The translations under genes were made by a program, and so were the position numbers. From NCBI RefSeq assembly GCF_000336575.1, contig NZ_AOPO01000002.1, positions 496,006 through 560,005 on the forward strand: a DNA stretch of 64,000 bases, given 5' to 3'. Positions 35,378-44,396 of the stretch are shown here, one piece after another. The notes below the pieces were generated by a model. That model was not told where the DNA came from and made no database searches. It was given only the letters and a program-made list of their open reading frames with translations. Within the stretch, counting starts at the first letter, position 1. Each line of letters opens with the position of its first letter. Origin of the DNA: Vreelandella titanicae BH1. Lineage in GTDB: Bacteria > Pseudomonadota > Gammaproteobacteria > Pseudomonadales > Halomonadaceae.

Positions 35378-36043
35378 ATGGCTTTAACACGAGAACAGAT
35401 GGCTCAGCGTGTCGCCCGCGAACTTCAAGATGGTTTTTACGTCAACCTGGGCATTGGTATTCCCACCCTGGTTGCCAACTATATTCCGGATGGCATCGAT
35501 GTCATGCTGCAATCCGAGAACGGTCTGCTGGGGATGGGCCGCTACCCCAGCGAAGACGAACTTGATCCAGATATGATTAATGCGGGTAAAGAGACGGTGA
35601 CGGCTCGCCCAGGCGCAGCGATTTTTTCTTCCGCAGAATCATTTGCGATGATTCGTGGTGGCCACGTGGATCTCACCGTGCTGGGGGCTTTCGAGGTGGA
35701 TCAGCAGGGCAATATCGCGTCCTGGATGATTCCAGGGAAGTTGATCAAAGGCATGGGCGGTGCCATGGATCTCGTTGCCGGTGCCGACAATATCATTTGC
35801 ACTATGACCCATGCCTCTAAGCACGGCGAATCCAAGCTATTGGAAAAATGCGAACTGCCGCTGACCGGCGCAGGCTGCATTAACCGCGTGTTGACAGATT
35901 TAGCTTATCTTGAAATCAAAGACGGTGCCTTTATTCTCAAGGAGCGCGCTCCGGGCGTAAGCGTTGAGGAAATCGTCGAGAAGACGGCGGGCAAGCTGAT
36001 TGTACCTGACCATGTTCCCGAAATGACGTTTGATGCCGAGTAA
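35378..36043 (+). CDS. scoB: 3-oxoacid CoA-transferase subunit B
   Basis: A 221-residue beta subunit. The catalytic glutamate that forms the covalent CoA thioester is Glu47 in QSENGLLGMG. Its ATG is preceded by AAGAGGAAG. It forms the heteromeric transferase with ScoA. A long hairpin 64 bases downstream separates it from the convergent DUF1338-like gene. Confidence 0.93.
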   Translation: MALTREQMAQRVARELQDGFYVNLGIGIPTLVANYIPDGIDVMLQSENGLLGMGRYPSEDELDPDMINAGKETVTARPGAAIFSSAESFAMIRGGHVDLTVLGAFEVDQQGNIASWMIPGKLIKGMGGAMDLVAGADNIICTMTHASKHGESKLLEKCELPLTGAGCINRVLTDLAYLEIKDGAFILKERAPGVSVEEIVEKTAGKLIVPDHVPEMTFDAE

Positions 36044-36106
36044 GTACGCTCCCATTAGCCCGAATGATAAACAGCCGAAGGTTAGAGGGTTAAATAAACT
36101 GCACAG

Positions 36107-36139
36107 TGAGACGCTAGCGCCATTACTGCTAGCGTCTCA
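36107..36139. terminator. Hairpin between convergent scoB and the DUF1338-like gene
   Basis: TGAGACGCTAGC (36107-36118) pairs perfectly with GCTAGCGTCTCA (36128-36139). The right arm includes the stop codon of the minus-strand gene. No T-run is present, so it may act as a transcript 3' end or a boundary rather than a strong terminator. Confidence 0.55.
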
Positions 36140-36904
36140 GGCCATTTCACAGCGCGTATGGTGGGGTAGCAGTAAATCGGCAATACGTTCGTGATTATCT
36201 TCAACGTGCTTTTGGGCTAACGCCAAGCCGCCTAGGCAGAGGCGATGTTCATCGCCATTGGCGAAGACTGTTTTCTGTGGTGTGGTGGGGTAGAAGCGGT
36301 GATCAAGCAGTGATGATACCGTGAAAACACCGTTTTGCTGGCCCTCAAGGCTTGGCATGCCCACTTCACTTAGGCGTTGATCCAGCGTTTTCAAGGGCTC
36401 CCCCAACTGCCCACAATCAAAGCCAGCGTGATGCAATCGAGGGCCCATCACCGCTATCCAGGCAGCCAAGGGGTGAGCTTGCTGTAGCTGTTGATAAAGC
36501 GCCCAGCTAGGCATCGGCCAGGGGCGACCGCGGCAGAGCAAATTATGCCCCTTGCAATCCTGAGGGTGAGATTGTTGCACCAGCCCTTCAATGGCTTCCC
36601 GGGGCGCCTTGGACAATGTGCCTATTTGCAGTTCTGCCAGCACCAGCCAACTACTGCCGTCGCTTGGCGCGAGTAGTTGCACTAATAGGCCTTTATCGGC
36701 CATGGCGTAATGGCCCATGACGCGATAGCCCATATGAGCTAAATTGCCGGTAAGCGCGGCAGCGGCAAAGGGCCCGTAATTGAGCGTTACCAGCGTTAAA
36801 TATTCAGCCGCCGTTGATAGTGGCCAAAGTCTAAGGGCGCCGATGTCGGGATGGGTATGTACATAGTCAAGCCACAGCTGCTGAACGAACTCCTGACGCT
36901 GCAT
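36137..36904 (-). CDS. DUF1338-like protein
   Basis: A 255-residue soluble protein. LWLDYVHTHPDI near the start, LVLAELQIGTLS in the middle and PRLHHAGFDCGQL followed by a C-terminal fold of matching order resemble the DUF1338 family, whose best known members are 2-oxoadipate dioxygenase/decarboxylases. The expected first metal-ligand histidine context (NDHIALR) is not clear here; LVTLNYGPF takes its place, so activity may differ. AAGGAG precedes the ATG at 36904; the upstream frame to 36991 is probably not translated. The family call is moderate. Confidence 0.55.
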   Translation of the reverse strand: MQRQEFVQQLWLDYVHTHPDIGALRLWPLSTAAEYLTLVTLNYGPFAAAALTGNLAHMGYRVMGHYAMADKGLLVQLLAPSDGSSWLVLAELQIGTLSKAPREAIEGLVQQSHPQDCKGHNLLCRGRPWPMPSWALYQQLQQAHPLAAWIAVMGPRLHHAGFDCGQLGEPLKTLDQRLSEVGMPSLEGQQNGVFTVSSLLDHRFYPTTPQKTVFANGDEHRLCLGGLALAQKHVEDNHERIADLLLPHHTRCEMA

Positions 36905-37008
36905 GGTGAACTCCTTGCCTAAAGTGGCACACCTAGCGTGAGCCATTAAATAACTGCTCAGTATAGGCAAGCGGGGTAAGCAAGGGTTCAACGGCTATTA
37001 ACGAGCGG

Positions 37009-37272
37009 TTAAACGGCAAGTAGCTGTTGATCGCGGACAAACTGATCAAATTCAGTAAAGCCGCCTACATGGGTTTGATCGACAAATACCTGCGGGACAG
37101 TGTGAATGGGTTTACCCGCTGTTTTGGCGATATCTTCTTTAGTGACGCCTTCAGAGGGCATATCCACATAGCGATAGCCTTCAATTTTTCCGACTTTTTC
37201 CAAATGCTCGGCCAGCTGTTTTGCGCGTACGCAGAAAGGACATGACATCCGACCAAAAATAACCACGAACAT
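37009..37272 (-). CDS. grxA: Glutaredoxin 1
   Basis: An 87-residue glutaredoxin with the dithiol active site CPFC (Cys11, Cys14) and the TVPQVFVD cis-proline motif. Length is close to E. coli GrxA (85). It reduces disulfides with glutathione and can supply electrons to class I ribonucleotide reductase. AAAGGAG precedes the ATG at 37272; the frame is open farther upstream, but that part is not plausible protein. Confidence 0.94.
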   Translation of the reverse strand: MFVVIFGRMSCPFCVRAKQLAEHLEKVGKIEGYRYVDMPSEGVTKEDIAKTAGKPIHTVPQVFVDQTHVGGFTEFDQFVRDQQLLAV

Positions 37273-37455
37273 AGGTGGTGCTCCTTTACGATAAACTGAG
37301 TAAGTTATCAGGTAGACAGTAACTGAAGGGTAAATAGCCGTTTGGCTAAGCGATAAATTCGCGCCCATTGTGGCTGAGCAGAGCTCGTTTCGCCAATAGT
37401 AGCTCGCTACACGAACCATTAATGTCCGTTATCACCTGGGAAAACCAACAAGCCT

Positions 37456-37881
37456 ATGCAAACGCTCACCGCTGACGAATACACCTTTCTTACTGATCTG
37501 TCGAAAGCGTACCGAGATAGGCACTTGCCATCCATTAAACGAAAAAGTGACTGGAACCCGCGTTTAGGGGTTGATGCGCTATGCTTCCAGCATCATGGCG
37601 CTAAGCACATGGTGGGGGCGTTGATTACGCCCTGCGAGCTGTGGCTGGTTGCAGTGCCTGACCACTCCCTGCTGACCGAGACTCTGGCGGATACGCTTAC
37701 GCTTTCTCTGCCTTCAGGCACATACCCACTATCTTTTGAGCGCTTGCCAGGCGGCTACGGACTCTATAAGCGCGCCATTTTGCGAGATTTAAGCGAGCTG
37801 GAGAGCATGCAGGAGGCCGCGAGGCTGGCGCAGCAAATGATGACGCGTTTAATGCAACCCGATGAAGAGCTCAACGCCTAA
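37456..37881 (+). CDS. Orphan HybE-like protein
   Basis: A 141-residue protein resembling the HybE/HupJ family of [NiFe]-hydrogenase assembly chaperones (PF11939). NPRLGVDALCFQ, VGALITPCELWLVAVP and LPSGTYPLSFE follow the family order (NPxLxVxA, LxTPWxMNL, PSGxY). No hydrogenase or maturation genes are in the window, and the TPW motif reads TPC. It may have another role in this host. It is divergent from grxA and 73 bases before bdhA. Confidence 0.65.
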   Translation: MQTLTADEYTFLTDLSKAYRDRHLPSIKRKSDWNPRLGVDALCFQHHGAKHMVGALITPCELWLVAVPDHSLLTETLADTLTLSLPSGTYPLSFERLPGGYGLYKRAILRDLSELESMQEAARLAQQMMTRLMQPDEELNA

Positions 37882-37954
37882 GTGCAGCCAGCTATACTGT
37901 CAGGATTTCTACAAACAGTATCTTCCATCCACGCAGTGAAAAAGGAAATTACCC

Positions 37955-38728
37955 ATGACTTCCCAAGCCGTTACAACACCGCGAGTTGCGCTGGTAACCG
38001 GTACTAGCAGCGGGATCGGTGCCGCTGTGGTTAAGCACTTTTGCGAATTAGGTCATCAAGTGCTTGCCGTCGATTTTAATCCGGCGGGTAAGGCGGTCGC
38101 TGAAAAATCCGGCGCGGCGTTCTTTGAGGCGGATCTAACCGATCCCGACGCCTGCCGTGCGGCGGTGGCGGATGCGGTCAAGCGCTTTGGCGGTGTTGAT
38201 ATATTGGTCAATAACGCTGGGATTCAGCACGTTGCCCCGATTGAGACCTTCCCCGAGGAAAAGTGGCGTCAGATTATGGACTTGATGCTAACGGCGCCTT
38301 TCTTACTAACACAGGCGGCTTGGCCGCGTATGCGTGAAAAGGGTTGGGGACGCATCGTTAACGTGGCCTCGATACACGCTCAGGTGGCTTCACCAGGGAA
38401 GGCGGCGTACATCAGTGCCAAACACGGCATGATTGGTTTGACCAAAACGGCGGCGCTAGAGGGCGGTGAACAAGGCATCACCGCGAATGCGGTATGTCCT
38501 GCCTATGTGAAAACCCCGTTAGTGGACAACCAAATCGCCGACCAGGCTAAATTGCACGGTATGGATGAGCAGGAGGTCATCGAGAAAGTCATGCTCAAAC
38601 AGGCGGCCATCAAGCGCTTGATCGAACCTGAAGAGGTGGCGCAATTAGTCGCTTATCTGGCATCCGACGCAGCCGGTGCTGTGACTGGCTCAAGCTTTAA
38701 TATCGATTTAGGCTGGACGGCGCATTAA
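37955..38728 (+). CDS. bdhA: 3-hydroxybutyrate dehydrogenase
   Basis: A 257-residue short-chain dehydrogenase. TGTSSGIG binds NAD, NNAG is the structural motif and YISAK holds the catalytic tyrosine and lysine. IHAQVASPGKAAY and the DNQIADQA lid region fit 3-hydroxybutyrate dehydrogenases of the PHB cycle. It oxidises 3-hydroxybutyrate to acetoacetate, which ScoAB would activate. AAAAGGAAA precedes the ATG. A terminator follows. Confidence 0.9.
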   Translation: MTSQAVTTPRVALVTGTSSGIGAAVVKHFCELGHQVLAVDFNPAGKAVAEKSGAAFFEADLTDPDACRAAVADAVKRFGGVDILVNNAGIQHVAPIETFPEEKWRQIMDLMLTAPFLLTQAAWPRMREKGWGRIVNVASIHAQVASPGKAAYISAKHGMIGLTKTAALEGGEQGITANAVCPAYVKTPLVDNQIADQAKLHGMDEQEVIEKVMLKQAAIKRLIEPEEVAQLVAYLASDAAGAVTGSSFNIDLGWTAH

Positions 38729-38741
38729 TTAATCAGTTTGG

Positions 38742-38778
38742 CCCCGCCAGTGACCTTGATGTGGTTGGCGGGGTGCTT
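38742..38778 (+). terminator. Terminator after bdhA
   Basis: CCCCGCCA (38742-38749) pairs with TGGCGGGG (38766-38773), followed by TGCTTTGTT. It lies between the convergent bdhA and roxR genes. Confidence 0.75.
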
Positions 38779-38789
38779 TGTTGCAGGCT

Positions 38790-39329
38790 TTAACGACGTA
38801 CGGGGCGTTTTTGTAGTTTGCGCTGCAGGGTGCGGCGGTGCATGCCCAGCGCTCGTGCGGTGGCGGATATATTGCCGTCGTGCTCCTGCAGCACTTTCTG
38901 AATATGCTCCCAGGTGATGCGGTTAATCGATGGCGGATTGTCTGCAAGCTCAATATCCGGGTCACCGCTTTGGCGCTCGAATGCGGTTAATACATCGTCG
39001 GCATCCACCGGCTTACACAGGTAGTTAACCGCGCCGAGCTTAATCGCCTCCACTGCGGTGGCAATGCTGGAGTAGCCGGTCAGCACCACAATGCGACACT
39101 GGGGCACGGTGGCAAGCAGCTCCGGAAGCAGTTTTAAACCTGAGCTGTTTTCCAGTTTTAAATCAAGGGTCGCCATGGTGGGTGAATGCTGCGCGGCCAT
39201 GGTCAGGGCCTGCTCGGCATCGTGGGCAACTATAACGTCGTAACCGCGGCGCGTAAGGGCACGGTTCAGCACATGACAAAACATTTCATCGTCATCTATG
39301 ATTAGCAGGCGTTGCTCTCGCGTTTGCAT
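38790..39329 (-). CDS. roxR: RoxR/RegA-family response regulator
   Basis: A 179-residue redox response regulator. The receiver domain has Asp12-14, phospho-acceptor Asp56, Thr84 and Lys106. A C-terminal Fis-type helix-turn-helix (GNISATARALGMHRRTLQRK) is almost invariant in RegA/PrrA/RoxR proteins. In Pseudomonas RoxR controls alternative oxidase and respiratory genes. It lies 43 bases after the kinase gene, in one operon. It may connect oxygen status to the respiratory genes at the left of the window, which is inference. Confidence 0.92.
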   Translation of the reverse strand: MQTREQRLLIIDDDEMFCHVLNRALTRRGYDVIVAHDAEQALTMAAQHSPTMATLDLKLENSSGLKLLPELLATVPQCRIVVLTGYSSIATAVEAIKLGAVNYLCKPVDADDVLTAFERQSGDPDIELADNPPSINRITWEHIQKVLQEHDGNISATARALGMHRRTLQRKLQKRPVRR

Positions 39330-39372
39330 GTTGTCCTCAATCCATAACTGGCGGTGCTTGGGGCGGGCGCGA

Positions 39373-40644
39373 TTAAGTTGGCGCTGCGCAGCGGGGCAGC
39401 GTGACTTCCGTTAGCGTACCCCCTTCCGGGTGATTATACAGGCTTACACCACCACCAAAGCGATTGATGGTGGCATGGGTTAAAAACAAGCCGATGCCCA
39501 TGCCTTTGCTTTTAGTCGAAATAAACGTCTCACCCAACTGGTCGGCGATCGACATGGCGACACCTGGGCCATGGTCACGAATATCGATCACCACGCTCTC
39601 ACTCTGCCAGTCTAAGCGTATGGCAATGTGCTCAGGATTGGCGTCAGCGGCGTTATTGAGCAAATTGGTCAATGCTTGGTCGAGCGTGGCATCGACGGCC
39701 AGCCAAGGTCTTCCGCGTTTCTCTGCCACATCGAACTGATGGCTCACATCAGGACGGAGCACCAACCAGCGCTGAACAACCCCCGCTAACCACACTTCTG
39801 CATCGAGCACTTCGGGTTCTGCCATACGCCGCCGGTCAGCGTTGGAGACCAAATTTTGTAGACGTGATTTGCATACGTCGACCTGCTGGCGCAATAAGTT
39901 AATGTCCTGATCAAGCGTCGAATCGGCGGGGGCATCGGCCTGCATCTCTTTGAGGAGGACTGCCATGGTAGAGAGTGGTGTGCCCAGTTCGTGGGCAGTG
40001 CCCGCGGCCTGGGTTGCGACCGCCAACACCTGCTCATTGCGCAGGGCCGCTTCCCGAGTGCGGGAGAGCGCCTGATCACGGCTACGCAGCGCGTGAGCCA
40101 TTTTGTAGATAAAAAAGGTTACCAGCCCCGCAGAGAGGCCAAAGTTAAGCCACATGCCTAGTATATGCAGGCTCAAGGGGCTATCACTGTTGATATGGCC
40201 CAGTTGCGGGATGGGGTGGTAGGAGAACATTAAAAAGGTATAGCCCGCCATGGAGCATGCGGCGATGATCCAGGCATGGCGCCAGGGCAGGGTGGCGGCG
40301 GCGATGGTAACCGGCACCAGGTAGTAGGTAATAAAAGGGTTGGTGGAACCGCCCGAGAAATAGAACAGTAGTGTTAAGCCGGTGATATCGGCAAGTAAAT
40401 GCAGCAAATACTCAAGGTGCGTCACCGCGCGGGGACGGCCCAGGCGCCACCAAGTGGCAATATTGAGTACGCCCATTGAAATGACCACGCTCACCACGGC
40501 GGTCACCGGTAAATCGAAGGCGAGCAGTTCAACGCCCACCACAATCGCCAGTAAAAAACCCGTCCAGGTGATGCCGCGCACAATAGTCAGTCGCACCAAG
40601 TTACGGTTGGGTGTAGAAAGCGGGAGGGGTAGGGCAGTCGGCAT
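39373..40644 (-). CDS. roxS: RoxS/RegB-family redox sensor histidine kinase
   Basis: A 423-residue kinase. About six membrane segments fill residues 25-180; they contain GGSTNPF, the conserved quinone-sensing motif of RegB. The phospho-acceptor His sits in AGTAHELGTPLSTMAVLL. A cysteine in QQVDVCKSRLQ matches the redox cysteine region of RegB. The ATPase boxes NLLNNAADANP and DHGPGV follow. ATG at 40677 (434 residues, overlapping the upstream gene) is an alternative to 40644; neither has a strong ribosome-binding site. Confidence 0.9.
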   Translation of the reverse strand: MPTALPLPLSTPNRNLVRLTIVRGITWTGFLLAIVVGVELLAFDLPVTAVVSVVISMGVLNIATWWRLGRPRAVTHLEYLLHLLADITGLTLLFYFSGGSTNPFITYYLVPVTIAAATLPWRHAWIIAACSMAGYTFLMFSYHPIPQLGHINSDSPLSLHILGMWLNFGLSAGLVTFFIYKMAHALRSRDQALSRTREAALRNEQVLAVATQAAGTAHELGTPLSTMAVLLKEMQADAPADSTLDQDINLLRQQVDVCKSRLQNLVSNADRRRMAEPEVLDAEVWLAGVVQRWLVLRPDVSHQFDVAEKRGRPWLAVDATLDQALTNLLNNAADANPEHIAIRLDWQSESVVIDIRDHGPGVAMSIADQLGETFISTKSKGMGIGLFLTHATINRFGGGVSLYNHPEGGTLTEVTLPRCAAPT

Positions 40645-40651
40645 GATGGGC

Positions 40652-41068
40652 TTACTTGGTTTTGGCTTTAAAGCCATGAATGACAGATTTAATCAACAGG
40701 GTCATCACGTAGGTTGTCCAGCCAGCCGACGCCAATATATTGAACAGCAGCATTTTAGGCGGCAACCAGGCGCTACCCAATAACGCTTCAAGCATGATGT
40801 GGAGGAACATCGCCAGCAGCAACGGCAGAGCCAGGGTATGGATCCACATATCGGTGCGTCGCTTGCGAATATGGTAGCGGCGCAACAGGTAACGCAGTGG
40901 CCGATGAGCCCAGCAGAAAACCACTAGAGCACCAATCACCAATAAGCTAGCAAGAGTGGGTTCTGTGCTGCCGATATGAACGGAGAGCGAAATCGACCAA
41001 GCGAGGCTTAGCCACATCAATCCTTCCAGGCTGGCAATAATATCCGCATAGCGGCGCACGTTCTGCAT
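40652..41068 (-). CDS. Membrane protein of unknown function upstream of roxS
   Basis: A 138-residue protein with about four hydrophobic segments and a basic loop (RRYHIRKRRTD). I do not recognise a family. TTG starts at 41074 or 41092 are possible; AAGGA lies before both 41074 and 41068. It ends within eight bases of, or overlapping, roxS, so it is probably the first gene of the roxSR operon. It might be an accessory membrane partner of RoxS, but there is only positional support for that. Confidence 0.6.
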   Translation of the reverse strand: MQNVRRYADIIASLEGLMWLSLAWSISLSVHIGSTEPTLASLLVIGALVVFCWAHRPLRYLLRRYHIRKRRTDMWIHTLALPLLLAMFLHIMLEALLGSAWLPPKMLLFNILASAGWTTYVMTLLIKSVIHGFKAKTK

Positions 41069-41292
41069 AAACAACCGAATCCTTAGCGTCAAAAACTAAC
41101 TTTTATAAACGACTGCAAAAACTAACCGTTAGATCTGGATCTTGAAAGAGCTGTGTCTCTAAAACAGCGCCGCCATAATACGATACTTGGGCTGGGGTGT
41201 GGGCACTTGAGGAGCGGATTTATCCCATCGCGCAATTGCGTATACTGTACATGGCGTATTTTACCCGACTTAACACCACTACAGGACATGCC

Positions 41293-42330
41293 GTGGACAC
41301 TGTAACACTGACCCGCCCCGATGACTGGCACCTTCACTTGCGCGACGATGAGGCGCTCAACGCGGTGGTAGGCCATACCGCAGCGCAGATGGGGCGGGCG
41401 ATCATTATGCCCAATCTCACCCCGCCGGTTACCACTACGGCTCAGGCGCTTGAGTATCGTCAGCGTATTCTTGCTGCCTTGCCAGCGGGCAGTACCTTCG
41501 AGCCCTTAATGGTGCTCTATCTCACCGATACAACTCCACCGGAAGAGATCGAGCGCGCGGCACAAAGTGGCATTGTCAAAGCGGTGAAGCTTTACCCGGC
41601 GGGTGCCACGACTAACTCCGATTCAGGGGTGACCGATTTGGCCCACTGTGACGCCACTATCGAAATGATGGCTAAGGTTGGCATGCCACTTTTGGTGCAC
41701 GGTGAAGTCACCCATGCTGAGATCGATATTTTTGATCGCGAAGCGGTGTTTATTGAAACAGTGCTAAAACCGCTGCTGGAACGCCATCCGGCGCTGAGAG
41801 TAGTGTGTGAGCATATCACCACCCAGCAAGCCGCAGAGTTTGTTGCCCAGGCACCGGATAATGTGGCCGCCACCATTACTGCGCATCACCTGCTGTTTAA
41901 CCGCAATAAGATGCTGGTGGGTGGGATTCGTCCTCACTACTACTGCCTGCCCATTCTAAAGCGTGAGCAGCATCGCCAGGCGCTGCTTAAAGCAGCCACC
42001 AGCGGTAGCCATAAGTTCTTTTTGGGCACCGATAGCGCGCCCCACTCCCAGGGGGCTAAAGAGTCAAGCTGCGGCTGTGCCGGTGCCTATACTGCCCCCG
42101 CGGCCATTGAGCTTTACGCCACCGCCTTCGATGAAATGGGTGCCCTGGATAAGTTGGAAGCCTTCGCCAGCCTGAATGGGCCGCGTTTTTATGGGTTATC
42201 GGCTAACGCAGACACCATTACGCTAGAGCGACGGGGTTGGACACTGCCGGAGAGTTATCCTTACGCTCAGGGAGAGAACATTATTCCATTGCTGGCGGGG
42301 GAGACGCTTAACTGGGCGGTTAGGTCTTAA
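41293..42330 (+). CDS. pyrC: Dihydroorotase
   Basis: A 345-residue type II dihydroorotase that closes carbamoyl-aspartate to dihydroorotate in pyrimidine synthesis. The zinc ligands are in DWHLHLRDD (His13, His15) and the carbamylated lysine in [15 protein letters not shown]. coli PyrC is 348 residues. GTG at 41293 with AGGA upstream gives the expected start [12 protein letters not shown]; an ATG at 41251 would add 14 residues. A TATACT -10-like hexamer lies at 41241-41246. Confidence 0.94.
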   Translation: MDTVTLTRPDDWHLHLRDDEALNAVVGHTAAQMGRAIIMPNLTPPVTTTAQALEYRQRILAALPAGSTFEPLMVLYLTDTTPPEEIERAAQSGIVKAVKLYPAGATTNSDSGVTDLAHCDATIEMMAKVGMPLLVHGEVTHAEIDIFDREAVFIETVLKPLLERHPALRVVCEHITTQQAAEFVAQAPDNVAATITAHHLLFNRNKMLVGGIRPHYYCLPILKREQHRQALLKAATSGSHKFFLGTDSAPHSQGAKESSCGCAGAYTAPAAIELYATAFDEMGALDKLEAFASLNGPRFYGLSANADTITLERRGWTLPESYPYAQGENIIPLLAGETLNWAVRS

Positions 42331-42351
42331 CAAGCCAGGTCTTAACAAGAA

Positions 42352-42376
42352 CCGTCGACGCTTTAACGGTCGACGG
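42352..42376. terminator. Hairpin between convergent pyrC and mtnN
   Basis: CCGTCGAC (42352-42359) pairs with GTCGACGG (42369-42376). No T-run follows. It is preceded by a tandem 13-base copy of AGGTCTTAACAAG (42322-42334 and 42337-42349), the first of which contains the pyrC stop codon. Confidence 0.5.
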
Positions 42377-42399
42377 CTCCAAGCGCTTAGTAAGCCCTG

Positions 42400-43107
42400 T
42401 TAGACGTTGCCAAGTTGCTTAAGCATTTGGTCAACCATGCGCGATGAGTGGTCGGCGGCCACTTCCAGAAATTCATCGAAGGAGAGGTGGTTGTCGCCAC
42501 TGCCAGGAATGTCAGAGAGCGCGCGGATCACCACGAAGGGGCACTGGTAGAGGTGGCACGTTTGAGCAATGGCTGCGCCCTCCATCTCTACCGCAAGCAT
42601 GCTAGGGAACTGGGCACGGGTAGCGTCTACCCTTGCAGGGTCAGCCATAAAGGCGTCACCGGTGGCGATCAAGCCTTCGCGTACCTGGACTTCACCTAAC
42701 GAGGCGATGGCATTACGCGCCACCTCTCGCAGCGATTTGTCGGCCAAGTAGGCGGCGGGCATCCCTGGCACTTGGCCTATCTCGTAGCCAAATACCACGG
42801 CGTCGACGTCGTGATGGCGTACTTCGTCTGAAATGATTACATCGCCAATGGCTAAATCGGCGGCAAAGCCACCGGCGGAACCGGTATTGATAATGGCATC
42901 GGGCTGATGGCGCTCTAATAAAATAGCCGTGCCTACTGCGGCATTGACCTTACCAATCCCTGACTGCAGCACAATGACCTCAAGGCCGTAACGCGTGCCG
43001 GTATGGAAGACAAAACCCGCGTGCTCGTAGCGTTGGGGATTGTCCAACTGACTCACCAAGGTGCTCACTTCCTGCGCCATTGCGCCAATAATACCAATAC
43101 GCTTCAC
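42400..43107 (-). CDS. mtnN: 5'-methylthioadenosine/S-adenosylhomocysteine nucleosidase
   Basis: A 235-residue nucleosidase that clears methylthioadenosine and S-adenosylhomocysteine, and also the 5'-deoxyadenosine left by radical SAM enzymes such as those at the left of this window. IGIIGAMAQEV holds the catalytic glutamate, EMEGAAIAQ the ribose-binding loop and RALSDIPG the catalytic aspartate. It lies 38 bases downstream of folD on the same strand and is probably cotranscribed. Confidence 0.95.
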   Translation of the reverse strand: MKRIGIIGAMAQEVSTLVSQLDNPQRYEHAGFVFHTGTRYGLEVIVLQSGIGKVNAAVGTAILLERHQPDAIINTGSAGGFAADLAIGDVIISDEVRHHDVDAVVFGYEIGQVPGMPAAYLADKSLREVARNAIASLGEVQVREGLIATGDAFMADPARVDATRAQFPSMLAVEMEGAAIAQTCHLYQCPFVVIRALSDIPGSGDNHLSFDEFLEVAADHSSRMVDQMLKQLGNV

Positions 43108-43145
43108 TGCGCCATGCTCCTACATTAAAAGTGGTGTTGTTTAAC

Positions 43146-44018
43146 TCAGGCGTGCTCTAGGGGAGCTAAATCGTGCTTCTCGGCGGCTTCAAGGGTATTT
43201 TCCAGCAGAGTAGCTACGGTCATCGGCCCCACGCCGCCAGGTACGGGGGTGATAAAGCTGGCGCGTTCGGCGGCGGTGGCAAAATCAAGATCGCCTTTTA
43301 ACGTGCCATCCTCCTGACGATTGATGCCTACGTCGATCACGATAGCGCCCGGCTTAATCCATTCGCCTTTCACGATACCCGGCTTGCCGACGGCCACGAC
43401 CAGGATGTCGGCGCGGCTTACGTGATCTTCAAGGTTGCGGGTAAAACGGTGACATACGGTGGTGGTACAGCCTGCCAGCATCAGCTCCAGCGCCATAGGG
43501 CGGCCTACAATGTTAGAGGCGCCCACAACGGTGGCATCTAAGCCGCGTAGCGCAATATCGCTCTGTGCCAGTAGGGTCATGATTCCTTTCGGCGTGCAGG
43601 GGCGTAGGGCGGGCATACGCTGCGCTAAGCGGCCAATGTTGTAGGGGTGAAACCCATCGACGTCTTTGCCAGGCAGAATACGCTCTAAAATGGGCTCGGC
43701 ATCGAGATGCTTGGGCAGTGGCAGTTGAACCAAGATGCCATCAACGGTCGGGTCGCTGTTGAGCTGATCAACCAGGGCTTCCAGTTCATGCTGTGAGGTT
43801 GTAGCGGGTAGGGCATGCTGAAAGGAGAGAATGCCAGCTTGTTCGCAGGCGCGGTGCTTATTGCTGACATACACATGAGAGGCGGGATCGTCCCCGACCA
43901 CAACCACGGCTAGTCCCGGTGCCCGTCCGCCGGTTTGACGGCGTGCAGCGATCTTTTCGGCAACCTGTTGGCGGACAGTAGCAGCGATGGCTTTGCCATC
44001 GATTAGTTGGGCGGTCAT
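43146..44018 (-). CDS. folD: Bifunctional methylenetetrahydrofolate dehydrogenase/cyclohydrolase
   Basis: A 290-residue FolD interconverting methylene-, methenyl- and formyl-tetrahydrofolate. [12 protein letters not shown] holds the catalytic lysine, [10 protein letters not shown] and [18 protein letters not shown] are the family signatures, and [14 protein letters not shown] binds NADP. It complements the glycine cleavage genes in one-carbon metabolism. It is divergent from the tRNA cluster. Confidence 0.96.
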   Translation of the reverse strand: MTAQLIDGKAIAATVRQQVAEKIAARRQTGGRAPGLAVVVVGDDPASHVYVSNKHRACEQAGILSFQHALPATTSQHELEALVDQLNSDPTVDGILVQLPLPKHLDAEPILERILPGKDVDGFHPYNIGRLAQRMPALRPCTPKGIMTLLAQSDIALRGLDATVVGASNIVGRPMALELMLAGCTTTVCHRFTRNLEDHVSRADILVVAVGKPGIVKGEWIKPGAIVIDVGINRQEDGTLKGDLDFATAAERASFITPVPGGVGPMTVATLLENTLEAAEKHDLAPLEHA

Positions 44019-44150
44019 GTAATGGAGTCCCTGTGAATGTTAAAAATAGCCTAGGCTTTAAAGCGCTCAAGCCACAGCGCTTTAAAGGCGGTAATTTTCG
44101 CACGCTGGAGCATCCAGGCAAAGCGCCTTCACGAACAATCACTTTAATGG

Positions 44151-44178
44151 TTGACTTTAAAATTAAAAATAGTAATAT
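44151..44178 (+). promoter_or_regulatory. Promoter of the tRNA cluster
   Basis: TTGACT (44151-44156) and TAATAT (44173-44178) are separated by 16 bases. A GC-rich stretch (GCCTCGC) follows at 44181-44187, as expected for a growth-rate-regulated stable RNA promoter. It lies 50 bases before tRNA-Pro. Confidence 0.7.
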
Positions 44179-44227
44179 ATGCCTCGCTTGAGACGGGCAG
44201 CACGGTAGCGTCTAAGGTGATAAAAAT

Positions 44228-44304
44228 CGGGATGTAGCGCAGTCTGGTAGCGCGCCTGCTTTGGGAGCAGGATGTCGGGGGTTCGAATCCCTCCATCCCG
44301 ACCA
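44228..44304 (+). tRNA. tRNA-Pro (TGG anticodon)
   Basis: A 77-base cloverleaf with acceptor CGGGATG/CATCCCG, anticodon stem CCTGC/GCAGG and loop TTTGGGA giving anticodon TGG, T-arm GGGGGTTCGAATCCCTC, discriminator A and encoded CCA. It is first in the cluster. Confidence 0.96.
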
Positions 44305-44396
44305 ATCACTTAGCATGAAAGGTAGTAGTTTGCTTTTCCAAGCTGCAGTTGTGGTCTAGTGCTCATCGGTATTCGTATTATATGAATACTATATGT

